From: Rhodocollybia butyracea
Lineage: Eukaryota; Basidiomycota; Agaricomycetes; Agaricales; Omphalotaceae
Assembly (NCBI GenBank): GCA_015501585.1
Contig: JADNRY010000001.1
Coordinates: forward strand, 1 to 64,000
DNA: 64,000 nt
Direction: 5' to 3'
Of the stretch, positions 36,942 through 47,272 are shown piece by piece. The first letter of the stretch is position 1; every line of letters begins with the position of its first letter. The notes beneath the pieces were generated by a model that saw only the letters and a program-made list of their open reading frames with translations, was not told where the DNA came from and did not search any database. A program made the position numbers and the translations under genes.

Positions 36942-37944
36942 TGGCAGTCCCTGCCTTTTCCTTAGGGACCTACAACGAAATATCGGCCACGTGTATGACG
37001 TGATGTAGATGGCCGAGCCCGGACTCAACCGGGTCGTGTTACAAGTACTAATTACTATATATCACTCTTGGGCTCACTAGGCTCAGTGTGCAGCGCGTGA
37101 ACAGTAACCAGTATCCTCAACGTAGTGAGGCGAAAACTAGCGTTATAATAATCCCCGACGTTCTTCACAATCATGAAAAGTGGTACTATGGGCCATAACC
37201 GGAGGTCACCTATCGCTCAGAGAACTGGCCCCGGGGCCCGAGGCGGGACTGAACGTTTGAACCCCTTGACTAGCTGGTGCATTTCATCAAGAACTAGATA
37301 CAGGTTTGCAACAGAGCCCTCAGCCAGTGATGAATGCTTGATGGACGGCTTTTCGCAAGCTACACACAAACGCTAGGGATCGGAAGGCGCAAGGATAGTA
37401 GTCTCGCTCTTTCTTGTCGCATGATGCCGGCACATGCCTCCGAGCGACAAAGGCTAGCCGCAGCGTCTACAATCATCAACTTGCTCAACACTTGACTATC
37501 CAACGCAACTGCAACAAGCCATCCAAACCATCCAAACTCGAGGTGTCGATGGGGAGGCTGCAACTCATCACCGATACGAGCTTCCATTCTGACTTCACAC
37601 ATCGAGACGCATCTTAGACTTTCTAGTAACGCCCTAAATGTGGCAATCTTGTTTACTTCAAGAAAATTGAGTATGTACAGGCATTCGAAGATCCAATGTA
37701 TGTATTTGAGTTGGGAGGTGAAGGCAAATCATACTGGGCCAACTTTGAAAACGATGGGACCCTTACAGTGCGTCGGAGTCCATAACGCTTTAAGCTTATG
37801 ACACTAAGTCATTAACCAGTCAAAATTTAGGCGAGGAACAGCACTATAAGTCGGCAACATCATCTCCCGGGTCACCAATGCGTCCTAAAGCCGACATTTG
37901 TGCGTACTTCCCGGGGCTTGTGCTCAGCTCAACGGAAAAAAGAA
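36942..37944. other. Intergenic, no gene recognised
   Basis: About 1 kb upstream of the OTU gene. Short frames only, none with a recognisable family. The part next to 36941 should carry the OTU promoter. Confidence 0.45.
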
Positions 37945-38753
37945 AGTGAGTTACCCTGTTGAGGTACGATCTCAATGTCTCCTCCGACATCTTTTGCAGA
38001 CTTCCTAACTAAAATTTTGGTGAGAGTAAACACAATTCAGTACACATTACTTCGAAAACGTACCCATCGGTGTGTCAATGGGACCTATCAGACGAGGTCA
38101 GCAATGGGACGATGCTATGTTACATTATCTACCGGGACAATAGGCGTTGACGGTGATTTGATGTTTTCCGTATTCCAAAGCTACAAGAAAGATCAAAAAC
38201 CAGAGGGCCCGCGCCATCTTTAGAGAGGAGGGATATACCGGCGCTCTGTGTCAAGCCTCTGATCGCGAATTTGGTAGAGGCGTATGAACCCATCATTCTT
38301 TGACCTTGCTGTGAAGACAATCTCACAAAGTAACGCAGATCTCAGCAAAGCCCTGTTCTCATTCCTCGAGGGTTGCTAGAGCTAGATAGATTTCCCGAGG
38401 GAAGTTGCGACATTTAAAGGACCACAAGGACAGATTCCAGCGTTCGCCACCATCTAGCACGTCATACATATCAAGTATACTGGGGAGATAAAGCAGTGCA
38501 CACTCACGACATCTAGCCCACCGAAGGTCTTGACCACGGTCTCAATCATGCCTTTTACCTCCTCTTCCACAGAAACGTTCGCAACACATCCGAATATCAT
38601 AACACGTTGACTCGTCTCTCGCGTTGCACCGCTTGTAACTTATCGATTTGGTCTGGGTTGTCATTCAAAGCAATATCGAACCCATCGGAGCCGCAAGGCT
38701 ATTGCTAGATCAATGCCCTGAGATGAGCCAGTGATAAGAGCGACTTCTGACAT
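37945..38753 (-). pseudogene. Short-chain dehydrogenase/reductase pseudogene
   Basis: Begins MSEVALITGSSQGIDLAIAL with the Rossmann motif (TGxxxGI). The frame then shifts: FDIALNDNPDQIDKLQAVQ is in another frame, and VSVEEEVKGMIETVVKTFGG in a third. Exon 2 has MVANAGI (NAG motif). Later come GQRMMGSYASTKFAIRGLTQS with the catalytic Tyr-xxx-Lys, then ALEYGKHQITVNAY, PIDTPMG, and a final SLQKMSEETLRSYL. The order of an NAD(P)-dependent SDR is complete, but at least two frameshifts plus stops make it non-functional. Confidence 0.82.
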
Positions 38754-39075
38754 CGGGGAGGTTGAACTATGAATGTTGAAAAGTGAGCCACTTCATATGC
38801 TTTTGGCTTGCAAGCTTGAGTAGAGCATTTTACTTCTGCAAGCAGATAAGGGAAGGCAAAAAGAGAACTGCAGGTTGTGATTTCTAATGGGACAAATTGT
38901 TGTAGCAAGCAGGACCAACGACAACACGGTATGAGAACAAGAATTGATTGTATTACGTAGCTAATGTACAAACGTTAACTGAGTCGAACACTGAAACAGT
39001 ACTCTGATAACCTGATCAGCTGAAAAACCACGTATTTAGAACAAGTGGCAAATAGTTTGAAGTCCTGCTTACTAG

Positions 39076-39468
39076 ATTACCTCCCGATTTGAACATAGGA
39101 CTGACCAGAGGGGGAGGTGTATCTGGAGTAACCAGTCCCAGAATTGTAGTACGTTGATCCATCTGGGTTATTGTAATAGTATGAACCGTTACTGTGGACA
39201 AAGAGAATTTCAGCTCGGATGAAACGTAAGCAAGCACAAACTCACTGGTTAAAGTAACAATAGGCATTATAACCATTCCCATAGTCGCGAGTACAGTAGT
39301 GGTTACCCTACGATAGATGCCACACGCAATAAGAATAGGGGTACAACCGGATAATGATAAACTTACCTGCGAGTTGATGCCACTGCTAGTGATAGTATAC
39401 CCGGAGGGGAAGGAAGATGGAGAGTTCAAACGTTCATGACTTGTCAGACGATGGGTTGCGATGATCAT
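39076..39468 (-). CDS. Small Ser/Tyr/Gly/Asn-rich protein, copy A (start uncertain)
   Basis: Copy A of the gene at 40712-41083, with the same three-exon plan. Conserved pieces are GINSQ, GNHYCTRDYGNGYNAYCYFN and NGSYYYNNPDGSTYYN, then GTGYSRYTSPSGQSY, ending VQIGR rather than TGSGKK. The ATG used in copy B is lost: the ATG here at the equivalent place reads into a stop after three codons. Translation would have to begin at 39468 (MIIATHRLTSHERL), adding an unrelated N-terminus. It could be a diverging gene or an early pseudogene. Confidence 0.5.
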
Positions 39469-39539
39469 GAGAGGAATGGCTTTTTAAAAGGTCCATGGAT
39501 CCAGGATTATGGTCATGATTTAAGATTATGGCCATGTTA

Positions 39540-39905
39540 ATATTAATAAGGACCCCGGAAACTCCCCCGAGATGTCCAGAATAGCGTATTTGGGTCGAGC
39601 TCCAGGCTGCGCGAATTTTCAGCGCTAGCCGAGTTCTCTGCAAGCGAGAAATGAGAGGATGCGACTCTCTGATCTCAGAGCTTGGGGTGTGGGAGGGTGA
39701 ACGATGTCGAAGCGGATGAAAAGCAGATGCTTCGTCAGCTCTTGTTGACCGCGTCCGCCGCTTCGCTCCGGATGCTCTCAATGGCAAGCTTCCTTGTCCT
39801 CCGAAAATAATGACCGAAATAGGGCCCTTGGCCGGACCAGACTTTGGGGTCCTTTTATGAGTCTTAAACATGAATTCATTTATGACCTTTGCAGGATCCA
39901 TCTTT
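39540..39905 (-). pseudogene. Possible fragment of an acyl-transferase (SAT-like) coding region
   Basis: A 5' frame starting MDPAKVINEFMFKTHKR contains PISVIIFGGQGSL. FGGQGS recalls the start of starter-unit acyl-carrier transacylase domains of fungal polyketide synthases. Beyond it the similarity jumps between frames and fades. It sits inside duplication copy A between the two duplicated parts, where copy B has nothing equivalent. Family assignment is weak. Confidence 0.3.
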
Positions 39906-40004
39906 AATTGATTTCAGTAGCTCCGATCGTGAATTCACCGTATAGATAACATTGTATTCGTTGGGAGATGCTGGTACAGAGTAGTAAAAATAGACAGGAA
40001 ACCA

Positions 40005-40420
40005 TTCTTTCCAGTCTTCACCTTAGTGGATTCTTTGTCATGACGTGGTCAGCACTTCGAAAAGAACCTTGAGAGCCAATTTAGAGGATATAAAAGATGA
40101 AGGATGATGATAAGACCAACATCCATAGTCGTGAGCTCGGCATTGATGTCATAAGCTGGAGCCACTTCAGCAATGTCTGCAGAAACGACTTGAAGTCCGT
40201 CCAGTTCCCTTGTGGATTGCACATAAATTGCGAGTGGTCCAACCCCCAGTTTCTGGTGTACTGGCAGTTGCAGGAATGAAGGCAGGGTCAATGGAATCAA
40301 TCTACCGTGATGTGTGGGTGAAATTTGACTTGAAGTAGGCAGATATTAACTTGAATTGATGGATGTAGGGTTCTGTAGGGTTCGATGGATTCCTGGACAA
40401 CACCCCCATTGACAGCGACC
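40005..40420 (-). pseudogene. Agmatinase 3'-end fragment (duplication copy A)
   Basis: The minus strand shows LDGLQVVSADIAEVAPAYD and INAELTTM matching the last exons of the agmatinase gene, then VLFEVLT followed by a frameshift and stop where the parent reads [17 protein letters not shown]. Upstream it keeps a trace of the preceding exon ([12 protein letters not shown]). Metal-binding N-terminal parts are absent, so it cannot be active. Confidence 0.82.
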
Positions 40421-40711
40421 CAAGAAAATCATCTCAAACAAATCAAAAAGCCTCTGCAGTCCCACAGACAACATTATAAGAACTTCCATTGTTGCCTTAG
40501 CATTATCAACATTCACCATTGAAAGTACTTCAGCAAGTAGTTACAAGACAGCAAGAGGAGAATTGCAAGTTGCGATTTCTTCATAAGGCTAACTAATGGT
40601 ACAAACGACACAGACGACAGACAGACTTTCAACAGATGCTCCAATAGCCTGGGTTCTAAAAAATCACATATTAGAACAAGTGGCAGATAGTTTGAAGTCA
40701 GGCTTACCAGA

Positions 40712-41083
40712 TTACTTCTTGCCACTGCCGGTGTAGGACTGACCAGAGGGCGAGGTATATTGGGAGTACCCTTTGCCGGAGTCATAATAGGTCGATCCAT
40801 TTGGGTTATTGTAGTAGTAAGAGCCATCACTGTGAACAAAGAGAACTTCAGCTCGAATGAAAAGGAAGTAACCACGAGTAAAGATTCACGTATTGGAGTA
40901 ATGATAGGCATTCGAATCATTCCCATAGTCGCGAGAACAGTAGTGGTTACCCTGCGATAGACACAACACGCAAGTAAGGATAGAGATACAACCAGATAAT
41001 GATGAGCTTACCTGCGAGTTGGTGCCACTGCCAGTATATTGATATCCAGAGGAGGAAGAGGAGGAAGAGGAAGAGTTTGGCAT
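40712..41083 (-). CDS. Small Ser/Tyr/Gly/Asn-rich protein, copy B
   Basis: Three exons: 41083-41012, 40951-40890 and 40829-40712, giving 83 residues. It begins MPN, then a run of nine Ser and GYQYTGSGTNSQ. Exon 2 gives GNHYCSRDYGNDSNAYHYSN with the only Cys, and exon 3 gives GSYYYNNPNGSTYYDSG and YSQYTSPSGQSYTGSGKK. I recognise it as one of the short Tyr/Asn/Gly/Ser-rich proteins common in Agaricomycetes. There is no signal peptide or known domain. The tyrosine/asparagine repeats suggest a disordered or self-associating polypeptide, which is inference. A TATA-like box lies about 60 bp upstream. Confidence 0.75.
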
Positions 41084-41140
41084 TGTGACTTGTCAGACGA
41101 TGATAGCGGTGAAAGAGTTTAAGAAATTTCAAATCGGACT

Positions 41141-41150
41141 CTTTATATAA
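41141..41150 (-). promoter_or_regulatory. TATA-like box of the copy B small-protein gene
   Basis: TTATATAAAG on the minus strand, 58-67 bp upstream of the ATG at 41083. The equivalent place in copy A reads TTTTAAAAAG, a degraded version. Confidence 0.55.
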
Positions 41151-41308
41151 GTAAGGCCTCGGACTTCCACGTGAGTTTCACGCGCTACTGTGACCGTGAA
41201 TTCATCACAGACAACATTTCATTCGTAAGGAAAAATGCGATATACAAGCTGGTACAGAATAGTAGTAGTAAAGGTAAAAGGAAAATCATCGCGTTCTTTC
41301 AAAATGTA

Positions 41309-43116
41309 TTAGTTCTTTCCAGTCTTCACCTTACCTAGTGGATTCTTTGTCATGACGGTCAACACTTCGAAAAGAACCTTTAAAACCAATTAGAATATAC
41401 GAAAGATAAAAGAGCATAAGACCAACATCCGCTGCAGCCATAGTCGTAAGCTCGGCATTGGTGTCATAAGCTGGAGCCACTTCGACAATATCTGCAGAAA
41501 CGATTTGAAGTCCGTCCAGTCCCCTTAAGATTGCACGTAATTCGCGAGTGGTCCAACCCCCAGTTTCGGGTGTACCAGTCGCAGGAGCGAAGGCAGGATC
41601 AATGGAATCAATCTACCGCGCTGTATGATTAAAATTCAATAAGTATGGAGAATATGTTGACTTACGTCGATGGATAGGTAGACCGGACGGCTGCCTACGG
41701 TTTCGTGGATCTTTTGGATAATGCCATCCACACCTTCGTTTACGGTCAGCTACGGAGCTCGGATCCTCGTAAAGAGAGCGTCTCACCAAGAGTATCAATC
41801 TCACGCGCTTCAATACGTTGGAATCCAACTTCATCATCGACCTCGTAGTCTTCAAGGCTTGAAAGGGTCGTCCGAATAGCCCCGTGCTGTTCAAAAGGAC
41901 AAACTAGGATCAAAGTTTCTGGGAACGAAGGAAGGAAAGAGAGGAGTGGAGAGATAGCCTAAGGACGAGACAAAGAACAGAAACACTTGCAATTGATGAT
42001 CCATTTTTGATGAGGCCTTCTTGGGAGGCATGCCAAAAGTACGTTCCGTGGTTGACAGAAGCAGTATCTGAGGGTGCTCCACCAAAGACCTTGGGTTTCC
42101 AGGTGTCTGCGCGAGTGTTCATTGTTTAAAATTCCTTGACCAAGTTACGCAGAAACATCATACCAAGATGGGAGTCGAAATGTATCACAGAGATCGGTCC
42201 ATAGACGGAATTGATCGACCTCAACAGAGGGAGTGTGATTGTGTGGTCGCCCCCTAGAAAAATCGTTAAACACAAAAGTAATGCGGTGCAGACCCGCTTA
42301 CCCAAGGTGATAATTCGGGGATGATTTTTGCCGTCCAAGGCATACGATTCGAGGGCCTCTCCTGTATGCGAGTCGTTTGGGAGAGGTGAAAATGCGGCCC
42401 GCTGAAGAATAGATTGATGGCCTGCTTGGATCTGCTTCACAGCATAGGCGCTGTCGTAGGGTCTGCTCATGATATCAATCGAAAGTCCTGTGTGCCACCG
42501 AACGAACGGACTTACGATACAGGAATATCACCGCAGTCTACGATACGTAGGCCCGACTTGAATGGATCGGTTCCAAGAGGAACGTTATACCCTCCGTAAA
42601 GATTGAGCCGCCTACTACCAGCTCGAATCCCATCTGTGATAGTCATCGATTGGGAAAGATTGCACCAAGACACTTGAAAGATAACGTACAAGGACCGAAT
42701 CGTGCTCCTGGCCTGTAGCTAGTTCCTGTATCCTATGTAGTGAAAACGGCATCGGTCATGATTTCTTTACGGTAAGAGGCAGGACTCACAAACGGCGCTC
42801 CCAGGAAAGCAATATCCACGGGGACATCTTGCTGATGTGTAAGACACTGTAACCAAGGAAGCTTGGCAAACGTCGTAATTCCAGAGAATATGGCATCTGC
42901 CGTTACTAGAATGGGCAAGTTATCAGGTATGAAGGCGTTGGATGAACGAAGAGAGCAGCTACCTTCTCCGGTGCTGGTGCGGTACAAGGGCTGCTCGTAA
43001 GGAAACTTGACGTAGTCAAGAGGCATTTGATCTTGGGCATGACCATGGTGGTCATGGTTAGCAGCGACAGAGACGCCAATGAAGACGAAAACAGCGAGAG
43101 AGGCTACGTATTTCAT
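41309..43116 (-). CDS. Agmatinase-type ureohydrolase with an N-terminal secretion signal
   Basis: Manganese-dependent arginase/agmatinase family enzyme, releasing urea from a guanidino substrate; agmatine is the likely substrate. About nine exons starting 43116-42963, 42905-42790, 42732-42690. The N-terminus [20 protein letters not shown] is a clear signal peptide, followed by a His-rich segment. Core blocks are [33 protein letters not shown], the metal ligands [10 protein letters not shown] and [17 protein letters not shown], and [19 protein letters not shown] with the Asp pair. It ends [17 protein letters not shown]. Secreted or vacuolar location is inferred from the signal. It is divergent from the MATE gene (418 bp apart). 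Its 3' end was duplicated downstream. Confidence 0.9.
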
Positions 43117-43533
43117 GACTGGAGTTTTGGGGGAATTTTCGATGTCTGTCTGACTCTAATAAGAGCCTAATAAAGTCCAGAGTTAAAAACCCATGACCGG
43201 ACTTCTCTAAGAGCGGCAAAGAAGTTATTGATACGGAGGAGGCGTGTCCTGCCTTGAGGCGAACAAGTTCCAAGCATTGCATAGAAAAGAGTTTGGAGAA
43301 AACTTGAGAAGTAATCCGGTGCAGTTAAATTCGGCCATTTGGGGAAAAGATAGGACAGCAAGAGTTATTTTTGAATTCCATATCTTGCCTCGAGGAGCTA
43401 TCTCTGACGCTTGGCATGCTCGTGGCTCTTACCTGACGATTTTCTCTACATAAAACAGATATCTGCCTGTGAAATCTGTTTTCTCTATCAGAAAAATCCA
43501 GGACAAGGTTTTTCTTGCCCACCTTTGCCCACG

Positions 43534-45436
43534 ATGACCCCTTCGAGTTCCGAAATTGACCCCCTGCTCCCAAACACTTCCTGTGCGACGTTGGGCCAGG
43601 ACGTTGAAAGCGACACAGGCGCATGTACTCAAGAAGAAGGAAGTAACCGACAGTTTGGTCCCATCAGATCGCAATTGAAACTTTTCTTCTCTTTGCTCGT
43701 CGATTCTATACCAGGCAAGTATCCCGCTCACCGACATATTGTCATTTGTTTCAATAAGATTTACAGTGATATTGTCCTACATTCTTCAAAATTCTATTCA
43801 AACTATAAGCATTGTTATCACCGGCCGTCTAGGACCTCATGAGCTTTCCGTCGCAGCCTTTTCGCTCATGCTTGCCTTTGTCACTGGCGAGTTACGATTT
43901 CCTCAGTGTCCAGTGTCAGAATGATCCTAGTTTTTGTCTTCACCTATAGGCTGGTGTGTTGCATTGGGTGGATCGACAGCTTTAGATACGTTGGGCTCTC
44001 AAGCATTCACTGGCAGCACTCGGCCTACAGACCTTTCCGTTCATTTTCAACGATGCGTCCTCCTGCTATGGATGCTTCTTGTCCCTGTTTGTGTTTTGTG
44101 GACCTTTATGCATCCCATCCTACTTGCCTTGGGCCAAGAGGAAGACTTGGCTCGCGACGTTCAAGCATTCTTGCGCTTGCTCATCATTGGTGCACCAGGA
44201 TATATCGGTTTTGAAAGTTTGAAAAAATACCTTCAGTGCCAAGGTAGGGCTATACCATGGACAAATACACAAGTCTCACAGATCATTCTAGGCATTATGC
44301 GTGCCTCGACAATTGTTCTCCTCTTCGTCTCCCCCGTTAACATTGGGCTCAATATTGGACTGGTGCATTATACCTCGCTTGGTTTATTCGGATCCGCCGT
44401 TGCGCTCTCAATAATCTACTGGCTTGCCTTTATTTTGCTAGGGGTCATGACCTACGTTTCTCCCACCCATCGCCGTAACGGAACTTGGGGAGGCCTCCAA
44501 TTTCGTGCTGTTTTTCAATGGAGAAGCTGCGTCACCTTCTTCAGATTGGCCATTCCTGGAATCCTTATGGTTGGCACCGAATGGTGAGCAAGTTCATGTT
44601 TGGTTATCTGTTATGGCTGATCAGTTGGGTAGGGCTGCCTTCGAAATCGTCGCTCTGGCCGCGGGAAGGCTTGGGTCTCTCCCTTTGGCAGCCCAATCTG
44701 TTATCATGACTCTTGATCAAAGTTCGTAAAGCTCATATTTCTTCTACATTTTTAAAACTATCTCGGGAACGCAGTTTTGAATACCTTGCCTTTCGGAATT
44801 GGAGTCGCCGCTTCAACTCGTGTTGGTAACTTGCTCGGACTTCGTTTGGCAACTGACGCAAAACATGCGGCGCATGCTGCAGCTTTTTTGAGCGTCATTG
44901 TTGGTGCAATGGTCATGATAACTTTGATTGGCACTAGAAATGTGAGATATCACGTCGATGCGCTCGACGCAGCTAATGCGTATCTTTCCAGGTTATCGGA
45001 TTCTTGATGAGTGACGATATCGATGTCGTTCAACTAGTCAGCGTTGTAATGCCTTTTGTTGCATCCTTTCAAATCGTCGATGGTTTGGCTGGCTCCTGTG
45101 GCGGATCCCTTCGTGGTCAAGGTAATCTTTCCCCCAATTTCTTGAATAATCACCCGTTGACTTTCTATAGGTCGGCAGCATCTTGGTGCACTGTTCAACT
45201 TTATCGCCTACTACATCCTCGCTCTTCCGCTCGGTATCTTTCTGGCTTTCCACGAGGATTATGGTCTCAAGGGTCTTTGGATCGGTCAAGTTGTAGGCTT
45301 AACCATTGTGGGCCTCTGCGAATATGGTGCGATATGGCTTGGTACTGACTGGGATCGTGAAGTTGCCAAAGGTGTTGAAAGAAATGAAGAAGAGGCGAAA
45401 AGACAAGCGCACACGAGGGCTATAAATGATAATTAA
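43534..45436 (+). CDS. MATE family multidrug/toxin extrusion transporter
   Basis: Cation-coupled efflux transporter of the MATE type, plasma or vacuolar membrane. Eight exons: 43534-43714, 43767-43886, 43950-44243, 44292-44583, 44633-44721, 44775-44941, 44992-45121 and 45171-45436, giving 512 residues. Family blocks: ITGRLGPHELSVAAFSLML, the classic CVALGGSTALDTLGSQAFT, LAAQSVIMTLDQ, PFGIGVAASTRVGNLLG, and DGLAGSCGGSLRGQGRQ with LGALFNFIAYY. About twelve hydrophobic helices follow a cytosolic N-terminus with a DPLLP motif. Introns 1 and 2 use GC donors (GCAAGT, GCGAGT). The substrate is unknown. It sits head to head with agmatinase. Confidence 0.93.
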
Positions 45437-45862
45437 GAAAAGGCTACTGTTGGTGTTCACATAGAGTCAAGAACATGACTAATTTCAAAGCTGTGAGTCG
45501 TGATTGGAGCTGATCGTGGGAACCAGCCAGGTTGATCGATTGTGGGGTAATTCTGGGGAAATACGGCATCTTCTTTGTTCCCATATCGCCAAACTAGCCG
45601 CCACGTAAAATCTAGCCCAGATTTTCTGCTACTCTGGGCTGGGATTTGGAAACTTATCAGGCGTCGTTTCAGATAAAAATTTTCAACACAGCGTCGACGT
45701 TAGGACGCAACAAAGGCAACTCCGAAGTGGCTACATTCGGATCTTTGGTTTGTAAGTCTACTCCAAGGTTTTTGTATAAATCCCCCACATTTCGTGACAG
45801 ATTCTTTCAATTTGAACCAATTCTTACCACTGGCCCTGCACTGAGTTCGGTAATTCTACATA

Positions 45863-46726
45863 ATGGTGAGCTTCCGGCTGGTTATGAGGACCTTGTATCA
45901 ACCAGAATCTACAGGTTCAATCCAACGGAAACCGTGGCTCTGATGTTTTGACGTCTCGTGGAACAGACATCTACAATCCTCCGCCTAATGACCATACCAA
46001 AGATGCGTTGAGACTCGCTTTGGGCAGCATTCTAGCACCAGTGAGTTTTTTTTTTCTACAAATCGGCTTTTGCTTAAGCACGTTCATGAAATCCAGAAAC
46101 GTTCCACGCCAAATCCCTCAAATGCCCGTTCGTCATCCTCTTCAGGGACTGCGAGTCCAGCACATCTTCCCTTTCCGTACACTCCGTCGGCTAGCACGCC
46201 TCCAGCACATGGTAGTCATTTACCTTTTCCTCATCCTCATCCTCATCCTCATGCGCATCAACATCTCCACTCTCCGCTTGGTCCTTCTCCTCTTGCTCCA
46301 AGCCGAGAACACTCTCATACTGCGCCTGGCCACAGCTCGTCGACCTCAACGACTCATTCTCCACACGCATCTTCACCAGTTACACCGATTACTGAAACAA
46401 CATCAAGTCCATTTGGTCATTATCCAAGGCCTGGACTATTGTCGCGGTCTATCAGCTCCAGCAGCACACATGGTGGACCAGGTCGCTCAACTGATTCTGC
46501 GGTGATTTCCGCAAACCAACCTCAAACCCATAGTGCCGGTGAACAGGAAGGGATTCACGCTCCATTGCCACGGCTCTCTGATGGCTCGACTAGCACAGGT
46601 ACTGTTCCTGCAGTGGCAGTCACGACTCCTGGTGGAACTCCAATCACAAAGAACAAGTTTATACAGACACTCGAAGGCAAGACGCCTAGTGCTTGGGAAG
46701 CACTTATACATGGTTCCTTCTCGTAG
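45863..46726 (+). CDS. Basidiomycete-type Ser/Pro/His-rich protein, function unknown
   Basis: Three exons: 45863-45865 (only the ATG codon), 45915-46040 and 46079-46726, giving 258 residues. The N-terminal part VQSNGNRGSDVLTSRGTDIY and DALRLALGSILAP is ordered and looks conserved. The middle is Ser/Pro-rich with a His-Pro run (PFPHPHPHPHAHQHLH). The end, NKFIQTLEGKTPSAWEALIHGSFS, is again a conserved-looking block. The start was chosen because the GTGAGC donor directly follows ATG and the acceptor at 45914 keeps the frame; an upstream exon would be the alternative. No function is known to me. Confidence 0.65.
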
Positions 46727-47272
46727 GACAAGAGTTTAGGTGGAGGGCTGATGGTGATGTTTAAAGGTGTGGACTTACACAGTTAAGAGCTTCTCTCTGG
46801 CTCGTTCGGATATGTATTTTTTTTGGCTATCCTTTTCTTCATTTCCCACCCAACTCCTCCGCAGATTATTCCATGATGGTATCCATTCTCCGTGCTATGT
46901 TGTTTTATTAGCCCTGTATGTACTTGTGTGGTAAAATACTCAGCTTATAATGAAAATCGCGCTTCAACTTTTGACTCGTACCCAAACATGATCACTAAAT
47001 TCCGCTATGCTCTTTTCCTAGTTATAATGCCATATTATAGTGGTTTTTTTTGCTTATTCTGCCTTCGTGTTTGGTAATTAACTTATGTTTGTAGCTGGAA
47101 ATCGCGCTTGAAGTTTCCACCAACTACTACGATCTGGGTGCGATGCATCTTTTGATCCAGCAATTCAATTCAAATCTACTCGCCAACAGCCAGCGCGGAC
47201 CGAAGATCCGCTATCCGATTTCTTTTTCTTGCGTCCTCTCTTTTTCTCCGCTCAACGTTCAAGTCTAACGCT
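46727..47272. other. Intergenic, 3' UTR and ADE13 promoter
   Basis: About 545 bp, T-rich. No gene is recognised. The pyrimidine-rich tract before 47273 fits a fungal core promoter. Confidence 0.5.

Larger units (their letters stand above)
38850..40420. repeat. Segmental duplication, copy A (decayed)
   Basis: This stretch parallels 40540-41730. It carries, in the same order, a copy of the small Ser/Tyr/Gly/Asn-rich gene and the 3' end of the agmatinase gene, with shared non-coding sequence (for example AGAACAAGTGGCA.ATAGTTTG and AAGCTGGAGCCACTTC). Copy A has about 240 extra bases between the two parts and several lesions, so B looks like the functional parent. Confidence 0.8.
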
